Part shown: one piece after another, positions 31,892 through 45,938 of the stretch
How positions within the stretch are numbered: the first letter of the stretch is position 1
Layout of the letters: the number at the start of each line of letters is the position of its first letter
DNA from: Geomonas silvestris
GTDB taxonomy: Bacteria; Desulfobacterota; Desulfuromonadia; Geobacterales; Geobacteraceae
Direction: 5' to 3'
Assembly (NCBI RefSeq): GCF_014193515.1
Contig: NZ_BLXX01000015.1
Coordinates: forward strand, 23,291-87,290
DNA: 64,000 nt
The notes under the pieces: model-generated
What the model was told of the DNA's origin: nothing
Seen by the model: only the letters and a program-made list of their open reading frames with translations
Databases searched by the model: none
Program-made: the position numbers and the translations under genes

Positions 31892-32503
31892 ATGTTTAAC
31901 CTCGCCCTGAACGACACCAGCGAAACCTTTACCGGCGGCCTCAGGGACGTAAGCTTCGACATCGCGCCAAGCACACTGCAGCCCGGCGACTACACCCTTA
32001 CCCTCAGGGGCTTCCTCTCGCCCGGATGGCTCGGCCGCCTGGCCGCTTCCCTCGCCCAACACCACATCGGCATCGTCAACGGAGCGGCCGAGAAGGTGAC
32101 GGCGTACGCCTGGCAGGCCAGCTTCAAGCTGAAGGCCGCACGCACCGCCTGCGACCCGTTGAGCCTCGATTACGCAGCGCTGGCCAACTCGGAGCCTTCG
32201 CACCACGCCCTCGCCCCGATCGTACTGCGCGACCTCAAGATCGAGCCGTGCGCCAGGCACCAGGGGAGCCTCTACATAGAGATCCGGGGTGCCGACCGCC
32301 TCGGTTTTCTCGGGGATCTGCTCGATTTTTTCAGCATGCGCTGCCTGTTCCCCGTGAAGATGAAGGTGGAAACCCTGGGCGATACCGCGGCGGACCGCTT
32401 TTGGTTGCGCGGGGTCGGGGGATCGGTCCCGTCCGACTCGCTGGCTCAGACCATCCGGGAAAACCTGGAGAAGATGGTGGCCGCGAATCATCCACAGATC
32501 TGA
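31892..32503 (+). CDS. Tandem ACT-domain regulatory protein
   Basis: A 203-residue protein with two repeats of ACT-like fold. The first spans LTLRGFLSPGWLGRLAASLAQHHIGIVNGAAEKV. The second has LYIEIRGADRLGFLGDLLDFFSM followed by a beta strand with VKMKVETLGDTAADRFWLRG, close to the C-terminal ACT repeats of GlnD. No enzymatic domain is fused, so it may act as a small-molecule (amino acid) sensor for another protein. An AGGAG site precedes the ATG, and a hairpin terminator follows. Confidence 0.8.
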   Translation: MFNLALNDTSETFTGGLRDVSFDIAPSTLQPGDYTLTLRGFLSPGWLGRLAASLAQHHIGIVNGAAEKVTAYAWQASFKLKAARTACDPLSLDYAALANSEPSHHALAPIVLRDLKIEPCARHQGSLYIEIRGADRLGFLGDLLDFFSMRCLFPVKMKVETLGDTAADRFWLRGVGGSVPSDSLAQTIRENLEKMVAANHPQI

Positions 32504-32540
32504 TACGTTACGGCGCAGTTACTAAGCCGCACCTTTAACG

Positions 32541-32590
32541 ATTCCCGCCGGACCCACCACCTAACAATCCGGTGGCCGTGCGGGAATTTC
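32541..32590 (+). terminator. Hairpin terminator after the ACT protein gene
   Basis: ATTCCCGC (32541-32548) pairs with GCGGGAAT (32580-32587), with an inner CCACC/GGTGG stem, followed by a short TTCTC run. The U-tract is weak. Confidence 0.5.
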
Positions 32591-32760
32591 TCTATCAGCC
32601 GCACCATAGCATGTTCCCTTCCTGATCGATCCCGCTTCCTTGCTTCCCTCATCCGGTTCTCATGATACAATTGGGCAGAACTTATCTCAGTGTCAGGATA
32701 TGCTCACAGCAAGCTTGCTGGTTGAATCCTGGAACAGTTGCCGAACTACAGGAGCCTGGT

Positions 32761-33270
32761 ATGGTAATCCATCTGGTACGACACGCTGAGGCGATCGAGC
32801 GCACCCCGGAAGTTCAGGAACAGCAGCGTTATCTGACACCTAAGGGCCGCAGCCGTTTTCGCAAGATAGCCGGCACGCTCAAGAAGGCCGGAATCGCACC
32901 GGACCTGATACTTTCGAGCCCGCTGATCCGCGCGGTACAGACAGCCGAGATTCTGGCCCAGGCCCTCAAGTTCAAGAAGGAGCTCCAGCTCACCGATCTT
33001 TTGGCCCACGGTTTCGGGGAGCCTCAGCTGCACAGACTGCTCGAGGAGCACCCGGACGCCCGGGAGATCGCGCTGGTCGGCCACGAACCCGAGCTGGGCG
33101 AGGTCACCCGGCTGCTCTTGGAAACCGAGGGGCCCTGCGCCCTGGACAAAGGGGCGACGGTGACCTTCAAGCTGAAACCCGCCGGGGCGGAGTTCCGGCA
33201 CTTGGTGGACGGCAGGGCCAACCTCATCGATTCGCGCGGCAAGGCGATCATACATCTGAACCAGGGGTGA
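32761..33270 (+). CDS. sixA: SixA-type phosphohistidine phosphatase
   Basis: A 169-residue histidine phosphatase. The catalytic RHG-type motif is LVRHAEA (His8), and the second conserved His occurs in LVGHEPEL. The short length and lack of a cap domain fit SixA, which removes phosphate from His residues of phosphotransfer proteins (NPr/HPr-like or ArcB-like). I chose ATG 32761, with GGAGC upstream; extending to 32662 adds no conserved residues. It is the first gene of a row with HhH, CHAD and Ppx genes. Confidence 0.88.
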   Translation: MVIHLVRHAEAIERTPEVQEQQRYLTPKGRSRFRKIAGTLKKAGIAPDLILSSPLIRAVQTAEILAQALKFKKELQLTDLLAHGFGEPQLHRLLEEHPDAREIALVGHEPELGEVTRLLLETEGPCALDKGATVTFKLKPAGAEFRHLVDGRANLIDSRGKAIIHLNQG

Positions 33271-33298
33271 TCAACGACGCCCCAAGGGGGAGAGCTTC

Positions 33299-33820
33299 AT
33301 GGCAGAGCCAGCGGATGACCTGTTGCAGCTCAAGGGTGTAGGCAAGGTGCTGGCACAGCGCCTCGGCGAGGCGGGCCTCGGCAGTTTCGCCGCCATCGCC
33401 GAAGCAGGTGCGCCGGGCCTTCAGAGGGTAGCGGGTATCAGCCCGAGCCGGGTCAATTCCCTCCTGGAGCAGGCCCGGCAGCGCACGGCAGCACCGCTCG
33501 ATCAGGCGCACTCCCCCAAAGAGGCACTCCAGCAGCGCCTGGACCAGGTCAAAGAGCACCTGCAGGCTCTGGCCGAAAAGACTAGGGAGCAGTTCGCCGA
33601 CCGGCTCGCCGGGAAGCAGGGACGCAAGCTGGCGGGCGACCTGGTGCGCATCGACGACGCTCTGAACCGCCTGGGGGACGGCGGCAGGAAAGGGGCAAAA
33701 CGAGCGGCAAAGGCGCTGGACAAAGTAGAGAAACGGGTCACCGACCTGGACGGGATCAGCCTGAAAAAGGTACACAAGAGACTGAAAAAGGCGCGTAAGA
33801 CGCTGGCCAAGGCGCTGTGA
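33299..33820 (+). CDS. Helix-hairpin-helix domain protein with basic tail
   Basis: A 173-residue protein. Residues 6-60 contain two helix-hairpin-helix elements (LLQLKGVGKVLAQRLGEAG and LQRVAGISPSRVNSLLEQA), a motif that usually binds DNA or RNA backbones. The C-terminal half is a helical, strongly Lys/Arg-rich segment. It lies between sixA and the CHAD gene in a same-strand row with small gaps. A nucleic-acid or polyphosphate role suits the basic tail; this is inference. Confidence 0.78.
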   Translation: MAEPADDLLQLKGVGKVLAQRLGEAGLGSFAAIAEAGAPGLQRVAGISPSRVNSLLEQARQRTAAPLDQAHSPKEALQQRLDQVKEHLQALAEKTREQFADRLAGKQGRKLAGDLVRIDDALNRLGDGGRKGAKRAAKALDKVEKRVTDLDGISLKKVHKRLKKARKTLAKAL

Positions 33821-33873
33821 CGGGCGCCGGGATGCCGCTCCCCTATCCCGCCGCAGCGCCCGGGAGTTTTATC

Positions 33874-34854
33874 ATGCTTACTACAACGACAACACCGCAA
33901 GGGGCACACCCGGCAGCCAAGCTGCGTCCCCAGCCGTCTTCTCACACCGCCCCTCAGCGGGATGCGACCCAGGCGACAGCTGCCCGGACGCCGCTTTGGA
34001 GCGCGGCGCGCCAGCTTACCGCGGCTCACGCCAAGGAATTCTTCAAGTACTGGCGCAAGGTCGCCAAGAGTTTCGACGCGGAGGATATCCACGACCTGAG
34101 GGTAGCCTCCCGCCGGCTGCGCGAGGCGCTGGCGCTCTTTGCCGACTGTTTCCCGGAAAAGACCGTGCGACGCCTGCGCAAACGGGTGAAGCAGGTGACC
34201 GGCATCCTGGGCGAAATGAGGAACACCGACGAGGCGCTCCTTTTCTTCGGCAGCCTCTCCTCGACGGAGCGCGAGCCGGCCCAGGCCGAGCTGGACCTGT
34301 TGGCGGCCCAACTGCAAAAGGAGCGCGAGGCGGCCCGGCAAAAGCTCGCCAAAGACCTGGGGAACCTGCGGCCGACACCGCTCAAGCGCGCCATCCGCAG
34401 CGAGCTCGCCGGACCGGAACTCTTCGGCAACCGGCGCACCGACCCGTTTCAGTCCCTGGCAATTTTCGCCGACGAGGCGCTTGCCAGGCGTGCCGCTCCG
34501 GTCGCTGATCTCCTGCCCCAGGCGCTCTTCGAGGCCAACGCCGGCGCCCAGCACCGGCTGCGCATCGCGATCAAGCGGCTGCGCTACCGCCTGGAGATCC
34601 TGGAAGCGCTCTTCACCCGCGACTACCAGGAACTGCACGCCGCACTCAAGGGGTACCAGGAGGTGCTCGGCAAGCTGCACGATCTCGACGTCTTCGCAGA
34701 CCTCGTGCTGCACCGGGTCGAGGACGGCAGCGGCCAGCAGCACCTGCTGCGGGTGATCACCGCCCGGCGCAGTAGGCTTTTCGCAGAATTCCGGCACAAG
34801 CTGGACCAGATTTCCGTAGACGCCATCGGCCCGAGGGCAAGGAGGGCCTTGTGA
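33874..34854 (+). CDS. CHAD domain protein (polyphosphate binding)
   Basis: A 326-residue protein. After a Thr/Pro-rich start of about 45 residues come two halves of the CHAD fold, with the characteristic His-Arg helices IHDLRVASRRLREAL and HRLRIAIKRLRYRLE. These present rows of basic residues that bind inorganic polyphosphate. I chose ATG 33874, with GGGAG seven bases upstream. The gene overlaps the next one (Ppx/GppA) by four bases (GTGA), which fits a polyphosphate role. Confidence 0.9.
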   Translation: MLTTTTTPQGAHPAAKLRPQPSSHTAPQRDATQATAARTPLWSAARQLTAAHAKEFFKYWRKVAKSFDAEDIHDLRVASRRLREALALFADCFPEKTVRRLRKRVKQVTGILGEMRNTDEALLFFGSLSSTEREPAQAELDLLAAQLQKEREAARQKLAKDLGNLRPTPLKRAIRSELAGPELFGNRRTDPFQSLAIFADEALARRAAPVADLLPQALFEANAGAQHRLRIAIKRLRYRLEILEALFTRDYQELHAALKGYQEVLGKLHDLDVFADLVLHRVEDGSGQQHLLRVITARRSRLFAEFRHKLDQISVDAIGPRARRAL

Positions 34855-36413
34855 AACAAAACCGCCTGGCAGCCGTCGATATCGGCACCAACTCCATCCG
34901 CAGCATCGTCATCGAGGTGGCGGCTTCCGGTAAGTACAAGATACTGGACGATGAGAAGGTCATGGTCCGCCTGGGCGAGGGGCTTAACCAGACCGGGAGC
35001 ATCTCTCCGGCTGCCTGGGAGCGCGCCCTCAGCGCACTCTCCCGCCAAAAGAAGATCATCGACGGCTACCACGTGTGCAGTATCGAGGCGGTGGCCACCA
35101 GCGCGATGCGCAAGGCGCTGAACGGCCCGGCGCTCGTCGAGGCCATCAAGGAGAAGGTGGGGATCGAGGTCGAGGTGATCAGCGGGGAAGCCGAGGCCGA
35201 ACTCGCGGCGCTGAGCGCCTTCCACAACTTCGACCTGGACGGGGTGCGCCACCTGATCTTCGACATCGGCGGCGGCAGCCTGGAACTGATCAGCGCCCAG
35301 GGGACCCACATCGAGGAGATCCTCTCCCTGGAACTTGGGGCGGTATTTCTCACCGAGACCTTCCTGAAGAGCGACCCGGTGACCGAGCCGGAGCACCAGA
35401 AACTGCGCAAGCACATCCGCAAGACGCTAAAAGCCTCCTTCTCCCCCGAGGAGTGCAACTCCCTGCAGTGCCTGGTAGGTTCCGGCGGCACCATCACCTC
35501 CATCGCGGCGATGGTGATGGCGACCCGGCGCGAGAACTACGATTCAAGCCACGGCTACGAGCTGTTGCGCTCGGAGGTGGTGCACCTTCTGGCGAGCCTC
35601 GCGAGAAAGAGCGACAAGGAGCGTCGCGCCATACCGGGCCTCAACCCGGACCGCTCCGACATCATCGTGGCCGGGGTGACGGTGGTGGACGAGGTGATGG
35701 ATTTCTTCGGGGTGAACCTTTTGAAGGTGAACGAGCGCGGCATCCGCGAGGGCCTCATCCTGCGCGGTCTGCAGAAGTTGAAGCTCCTCCCCGGGGAAAA
35801 GCCGGTGCGCTCCTGGCGCGCCTCGCTTTTGGAATATGGGCGTTCCTGCCACTTCGACGAGCCGCATTGCCTGCAGGTGACCCGGCTCGCCCTCGAGATC
35901 TACCATGCCCTTGCCAAGCGCTACAGCTTCACCGAAAAGGACCGGCGCCTTCTGGAGGCAGCGGCGCTTTTGCATGACGTCGGCTACTTCATCAACTACT
36001 CGAGCCACCACAAGCACTCCTACCACCTGATCCGCCACGCCGACCTTTTCGGGTTCACCCCGCGCGAGCGGGAGCTGATCGCCAACATGGCCCGCTACCA
36101 CCGAAAGGCCCTCCCCAAGAAAAAGCACGAACCCTACATGCGGCTCTCGGCAGCGGACCGGGCGCTGGTTGGGCGCTTCGGCGGCATCGTGCGCCTGTGC
36201 GACGGCCTGGACAGGCGCCGCAACTCGGTGGTGCAGGGGCTTGACTGCCAGCTCGACAAGCACACCCTGAAGCTCACCCTGCAGGGCGAAGAGGACCTCT
36301 CGGTGGAACTCTTCGGCGCCCGCGCGAAAAACGACCTGTTTCAGATAGCCTTCGACCTGAAACTCGTCATCGAGGCGCCCGGAGTGGTGGAGTCCGAGGC
36401 GGAAAGCGCCTGA
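34851..36413 (+). CDS. ppx: Ppx/GppA exopolyphosphatase/guanosine pentaphosphatase with HD-like C-terminal domain
   Basis: A 520-residue enzyme of the ASKHA phosphatase family that removes terminal phosphate from polyphosphate or pppGpp. The N-terminal phosphatase has VDIGTNSIRSIVIEV, IFDIGGGSLELIS and GSGGTITSIAAM (about residues 8-210). The C-terminal part from about residue 330 contains an HD-like sequence LHDVGYFINYSSHHKHSYHLI. It starts at GTG 34851, overlapping the CHAD gene, and ends before a strong terminator. Whether it prefers polyphosphate or pppGpp cannot be told by sequence, but the CHAD partner favours polyphosphate. Confidence 0.9.
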   Translation: MKQNRLAAVDIGTNSIRSIVIEVAASGKYKILDDEKVMVRLGEGLNQTGSISPAAWERALSALSRQKKIIDGYHVCSIEAVATSAMRKALNGPALVEAIKEKVGIEVEVISGEAEAELAALSAFHNFDLDGVRHLIFDIGGGSLELISAQGTHIEEILSLELGAVFLTETFLKSDPVTEPEHQKLRKHIRKTLKASFSPEECNSLQCLVGSGGTITSIAAMVMATRRENYDSSHGYELLRSEVVHLLASLARKSDKERRAIPGLNPDRSDIIVAGVTVVDEVMDFFGVNLLKVNERGIREGLILRGLQKLKLLPGEKPVRSWRASLLEYGRSCHFDEPHCLQVTRLALEIYHALAKRYSFTEKDRRLLEAAALLHDVGYFINYSSHHKHSYHLIRHADLFGFTPRERELIANMARYHRKALPKKKHEPYMRLSAADRALVGRFGGIVRLCDGLDRRRNSVVQGLDCQLDKHTLKLTLQGEEDLSVELFGARAKNDLFQIAFDLKLVIEAPGVVESEAESA

Positions 36414-36432
36414 ACAAGCGCGACACGAACGC

Positions 36433-36467
36433 AAAAAGGCCCCGGAATTTTACCGGGGCCTTTTTTT
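36433..36467 (+). terminator. Strong rho-independent terminator after ppx
   Basis: GGCCCCGG (36438-36445) pairs with CCGGGGCC (36453-36460), flanked by AAAAA and followed by TTTTTTT. Confidence 0.9.
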
Positions 36468-36505
36468 ATGGGCCGCAAGATCGGTTGTGCCTATTCTCCC
36501 GAAGT

Positions 36506-36740
36506 ACTGCAGGTGGGTGCCAAAGACAAAAGCAAATCTCCCCTGGCCCCCCTTTTCCAAAGGGGGGAACTTAAGAGCACCTGCAGTCTCCGTGCGCCTT
36601 AGTCATCAAACCGGGAAGAGCTCGAAATCCCTTCTGTCTCCCCTTCGCAAAGGGGAGGACGTAGGCCAACTGTGCTGCAGAACTCCCTTTTCCACGCTTC
36701 CCGGACCTCCCAAAAACCTTTACAAATCGGTAAGGGGGGA
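36506..36740. repeat. Cluster of structured hairpin repeats between ppx and cheW
   Basis: The 395-base gap 36414-36808 contains no gene. It does contain a nested structure: a perfect 10-bp inverted repeat ACTGCAGGTG/CACCTGCAGT (36506-36515, 36578-36587) enclosing the hairpin CCCCCCTTT/AAAGGGGGG (36547-36555, 36559-36567). A second hairpin is CTCCCCTT/AAGGGGAG (36638-36645, 36650-36657) and a third, imperfect, lies at about 36717-36734. The elements look like members of a REP-like family (a C-run, loop and G-run). Confidence 0.6.
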
Positions 36741-36808
36741 GTTGCCGACCGTTCGCAGCAGCACGGTCCCCGGGTTGCCCGCAAAAGGGGCGGGGCCCGT
36801 TCGGCTCC

Positions 36809-37303
36809 CTAGAACGAGCTGAAGGCGTCCTGCTCTTCGCCGGAGAACATCCGGTCCAGCTGCAGCATGAGCAGGAGCTGCTCGCCGCGCTGGATAACAC
36901 CGCAGATGAAGTCCTGGTCCATGCCGCCCGCTGCCATGGCCGGCGAAGGCTGGATCTCGCCGCTGGAGATCCTGATCACCTCGGACACGCCGTCCACGAT
37001 GAAGCCCATCAGCTTGCCGTCGATGTCCATCACCATGATCCGGGTGTGCTGGTCAGTATCGGATTCCATCATGTTGAACCTGCTGCGCAGGGAAACGATC
37101 GGGATGACCTTGCCGCGCAGGTTGATGATCCCCTCGATGCTGGGCGGGGTGTTGGGGATATGGGTGATCGCAGTCATCCTGATGATCTCGCGAACCTTGA
37201 GGACCTCGACGGCGTACTCTTCGGCCCCCAGGTTGAAGCTGACCAGCTGGATCAGTTCGTTTTGAGTTTCACCTTTTACAAGCGGTACGATGGCGCGTGA
37301 CAT
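36809..37303 (-). CDS. cheW: CheW-like chemotaxis scaffold protein
   Basis: A 164-residue CheW domain protein that couples chemoreceptors to CheA. Features are a leading LVSFNLGAEEYAVEVLKVREI, IPNTPPSIEGIINLRGKVIPIVSLR and a C-terminal LLMLQLDRMF. An AGGAGG ribosome-binding site lies before the ATG. No cheA, receptor, cheR or cheB gene is near, so it serves a system encoded elsewhere. The C-terminal extension after the fold is short. Confidence 0.93.
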   Translation of the reverse strand: MSRAIVPLVKGETQNELIQLVSFNLGAEEYAVEVLKVREIIRMTAITHIPNTPPSIEGIINLRGKVIPIVSLRSRFNMMESDTDQHTRIMVMDIDGKLMGFIVDGVSEVIRISSGEIQPSPAMAAGGMDQDFICGVIQRGEQLLLMLQLDRMFSGEEQDAFSSF

Positions 37304-37486
37304 GAATTCCTCCTGCAGGTCGTTCCTGCGCGTAAGCTGATTGCCGGAAACGGGGGGAGCTTCCCAAAGCCCCGCCCCCTTCGCTAGGGGAACCTATCGG
37401 CAGTACGAAGGAAATCTTGAGGAAGAAGTCGCAAGAGAGGCTTTGTCGAAGCAGGGCCGGATGTTTTATGAGTCTCAAGGAGGGAG

Positions 37487-37525
37487 TGCGACCGCGGGAA
37501 CCCGGCTGGGGGGCCCGCGGTCGCA
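37487..37525 (-). terminator. 12-bp GC-rich hairpin after glgP
   Basis: TGCGACCGCGGG (37487-37498) pairs perfectly with CCCGCGGTCGCA (37514-37525), 16 bases after the glgP stop (minus strand). No U-run follows on the glgP strand, though one (TTTTT) lies on the opposite side, so terminator strength is uncertain. Confidence 0.5.
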
Positions 37526-37540
37526 GTTTTTCCCTGGGAA

Positions 37541-40051
<2,511 letters not shown>

Positions 40052-40184
40052 TGGCACTCCTTGGGTGGGCGCGGGGACAGGCTTGGCAGCTGCAGCCCCC
40101 TGAAGTTGCAACCCGTACAGTGTACCTACTTTTTCTTTTTACAAAAGCAAAAGAATTTTTAATAACAAGAGGTTGCGCGAACCC

Positions 40185-42890
<2,706 letters not shown>

Positions 42891-42962
42891 GGATTCCCCC
42901 AGAAACAGCGCGTTGGGCTGTAAAGGCACGGTAGTTGGAACCTAACGTACCGGGTACTAAGG

Positions 42963-45662
42963 CTAGCGGGCCATCCGCTTCAGCACCTCTTCGAGCTTGC
43001 GCAGCTGGTCGCCGTACCCGGACCAGTCCCCCTGCCGCTGCAGGGTGAGCGCCTTCTGGAAGATGGCCAGCGCCTCTTTGCCGAGGCCGGCGTTACCGGG
43101 AAGGGGCGCCGCCGCGGCTGCCGCGCCGGGAGGGGTTCCGGCCGGTGCTGCGGGTTGCTGCTCGGCCTTGCCGCCAAAGATCCGCTGCAGGGCGAGCTCC
43201 AGGGTTTCCTCCATCACCACCTGGTCCCCGTAGGCGACGATGACCCGGCGCAACTCGGGAAGCCCCCCCTTGTCCGCCGTCAAAAAGAGCGGCTGCACGT
43301 AGAGCAGCGACTTCTCGATGGGGATGACCAGCATGCTGCCGCGGATCACCTCGGAGCCGCGCTGGTTCCAGAGGGTGAGCTGCTGCGAGATGAAGGCGTC
43401 CTGGTTGATCCGGGCATCGATCTGCTTCGGGCCGTAGATCAGGCGGTCGCGCGGGAAGGTGTAGGCGAGTATCTTCCCGTAGTTCGCGCCGTCGCAGCGC
43501 GCGGTGAGCCAGGCCGCCAGGTTGTCGCGCTTGGAGGGGGTGAACGGGAGGAGCAGGATGTACTCCTCGCGCGCCTCGCCGGGGAGCTTCATCACGGTGT
43601 AGAAAGGCTCCATCGGCTTCTCCCCCAGAACCGGGATCTCCCAGAGGTTCTCCTTGTTGTAGAACACCTTGGGATCGGTCATGTGGAAGGCGGCGAAGAC
43701 GGCCGCCTGCAGCCCCAGGTACTGGTGCGGGTACCGGACGTGGCGCCGCAAGTCCTCGGGCATGGCCGAAATGGGCCGGAAGAGCCCCGGGTAGATACGG
43801 CCGTAGACCTGGGCAAGCACCTCGCTCGGATCGCTTACGTAAAAGATGACGCTGCCGTCGTAGGCGTCGACGGTGACCTTGACCGAGTTCCTCAGGTAGT
43901 TGGTGCCGTCCTTGAGCGGCCGGGAGTACGGCAAACGGTCGGAATGCGTGTAGGCGTCGATCATCCAGGTGAGCCCCCCCGACTGGTTCACCACCAGGTA
44001 GGGATCGGAATCGAGGGTGAGAAACGGCGCCAGCTCCCGCACCCGGTCCACGACGTTGCGGTAGTAGAGTATCCGGCTCTTGGCGGTGATATCGGAAGAG
44101 AGCAGGATCTTCTCGGAAGCAAAGCGCAGGGCGAAAAGGAGTTTTTTGGCCAGGCTGTCGATGGGGACGCCCCCCTTCCCCTGGTACACGGTGTTGCTGT
44201 TGCCGGTGGCGGTCGGATAGCTGAACTCGGGGATCTTGGTCCCCACGATGACGTAGTCGTTGGAGAGCTCGCCGTAGTAGATCTCGGGGCGGGTCACCTT
44301 GATGTCGGCGAGGCTTACCGGGGGAATGTCCTTTACGAAGAACTCGGGGAGCCCTTCCCTGCTGATCCGGCTCACCGGTCCCATGGTAAGCCCGTTGCCA
44401 TGGGTGAAGATCAGGTGCTCGTTGATCCAGTTGCGGCTGGGGAGGTCGCCGTAGGAGAGCTCACGCGGCGACAGCATGACCTGGGTGTACTGGCCGTTCA
44501 CCTGGTAGCGGTCGTTGTCGACGTCGAAGAACTTGTAGTAGGTCCGGATCTGCTGCAGTTGGCCGTAGGTCTTGAGCAGCGGCGCGTGGTCCCAGAGCCG
44601 GATGTTCTTGACGGTCCCCGGGTTGGCCGCGATGTCGGAGGCGCTCAGCCGCTGGTCGACGTCGAAGGGGACCGTCTCGATCCGGTCCAGCCCGTAGCCC
44701 AGGCGGGTGAAGTTGATGTAGTTCGCGAGGTACGGGGCCTCGAGGTCGAGTTCGTTCGGGGCCACCTTGAACTTCTGCAGCATCCCGGGGAAGACGCCGA
44801 CCCCCGCCACGAAGAGGACGAAAACGAGCGCCGCCGGAACCACGCAAAGCCGCCACCTCCCTTTCCAGACGCCGGCCGCGCAGACCAGCCCCGCGAGCGG
44901 GGTGAGCCAGGTGAGCACCCGGAAGGTGAGCAGCCGGGCGTTCACGTCGGTGTACCCCGCGGCCTGGAAGCTGCTGTGCCCGGCGATCAGGAGCCGGTAG
45001 CCGGCCAGGGCAAAACCGGCAGCCAGTACCAGGGAGAACAGGGCGGCCAAGATCGCGAGGTGCCTTTGCACCTTGGCATCGATGCCGGCGCCGCGGGGCG
45101 CCAGGGCGATCCCCCCTCTCAGGTAGTACACCACGGCGCTGAGCGCCAGGTTGGCGAGGATGACGGCCCCGGCGAAATCGCGCAACTGCTCCAGCAAGGG
45201 GAGGCGAAACAGGTAGAAGCCGAGGTCGCTCCCCAGGACGGGGTCGGCCGTCCCGACCTTGACCGCGTTCGTAAAGAGGAGCAGGTTCTGCCACTGAAAC
45301 GCCCCCCACTTCCCTGCCAAAAACGCCAACAGCAGGCTCGCCAGGATGCTGAGCGGTGCCACCAGTTTCGCGGCCTCATCGTTTTTCAACCGGTACAGGT
45401 TCCCCCCCAGGGAGAAGACCCCGCGCTGGGGGAGTTGGATCCGGTTGGCGAAATGCATGTTGGTGAGGGTGACCAAAAGGAACGCCAGCGCGAAGCCGCC
45501 GGCCGAGAGGTATTTCGCGGTCAGGTTGGTGAGAAAGACCTCGCGGTACCCGGTCTGGTTGAAGAAGAGCCAGTCGGTGCAGAGGGCGATGAGGGAGCTG
45601 CCAAAGGGGAGCAGGATGGCGAGCAGGATCAGCGAGGCCACGAAGCGGTTTTTCTTCAGCAT
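42963..45662 (-). CDS. UPF0182 family large membrane protein
   Basis: An 899-residue protein of the UPF0182 (COG1615) family, of unknown function. About seven transmembrane helices occupy residues 8-300, followed by a large extracytoplasmic domain with LTWMIDAYTHSDRLPYSRP, EYILLLPFTPSKRDNLAAWL and YGPKQIDARINQDAFISQQ, which are typical of the family. Near residue 840 is a Pro/Ala-rich linker before a short helical end. GGAG precedes the ATG. It is 72 bases from the start of the P-type ATPase gene on the same strand and may be cotranscribed with it. Confidence 0.93.
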   Translation of the reverse strand: MLKKNRFVASLILLAILLPFGSSLIALCTDWLFFNQTGYREVFLTNLTAKYLSAGGFALAFLLVTLTNMHFANRIQLPQRGVFSLGGNLYRLKNDEAAKLVAPLSILASLLLAFLAGKWGAFQWQNLLLFTNAVKVGTADPVLGSDLGFYLFRLPLLEQLRDFAGAVILANLALSAVVYYLRGGIALAPRGAGIDAKVQRHLAILAALFSLVLAAGFALAGYRLLIAGHSSFQAAGYTDVNARLLTFRVLTWLTPLAGLVCAAGVWKGRWRLCVVPAALVFVLFVAGVGVFPGMLQKFKVAPNELDLEAPYLANYINFTRLGYGLDRIETVPFDVDQRLSASDIAANPGTVKNIRLWDHAPLLKTYGQLQQIRTYYKFFDVDNDRYQVNGQYTQVMLSPRELSYGDLPSRNWINEHLIFTHGNGLTMGPVSRISREGLPEFFVKDIPPVSLADIKVTRPEIYYGELSNDYVIVGTKIPEFSYPTATGNSNTVYQGKGGVPIDSLAKKLLFALRFASEKILLSSDITAKSRILYYRNVVDRVRELAPFLTLDSDPYLVVNQSGGLTWMIDAYTHSDRLPYSRPLKDGTNYLRNSVKVTVDAYDGSVIFYVSDPSEVLAQVYGRIYPGLFRPISAMPEDLRRHVRYPHQYLGLQAAVFAAFHMTDPKVFYNKENLWEIPVLGEKPMEPFYTVMKLPGEAREEYILLLPFTPSKRDNLAAWLTARCDGANYGKILAYTFPRDRLIYGPKQIDARINQDAFISQQLTLWNQRGSEVIRGSMLVIPIEKSLLYVQPLFLTADKGGLPELRRVIVAYGDQVVMEETLELALQRIFGGKAEQQPAAPAGTPPGAAAAAAPLPGNAGLGKEALAIFQKALTLQRQGDWSGYGDQLRKLEEVLKRMAR

Positions 45663-45938
45663 GGGGCAACTCCAGGTGTCGAGGAAACCAGCGGAACTTC
45701 GGAACGATCAGGGGTTACCCGGGCTAGGCAGGCCAAGCAGAGCGAGCGGACCACCAGGACCAAAAAAGCCAAACGGACTGCGCGAACCAAAACGGCCGAC
45801 AGGAGTCCCTGGCACTTCCGGGGGCCGGTTCAGTATGCCAGCTACGACCGGGCCGGCAACCGGGCTTCGCGCGAGTCCCGCAGGGGTGCGAGCATCACCG
45901 GGCTCGCCCGTGACGCTCTGCCGCGAGGTCGCCCTCTC

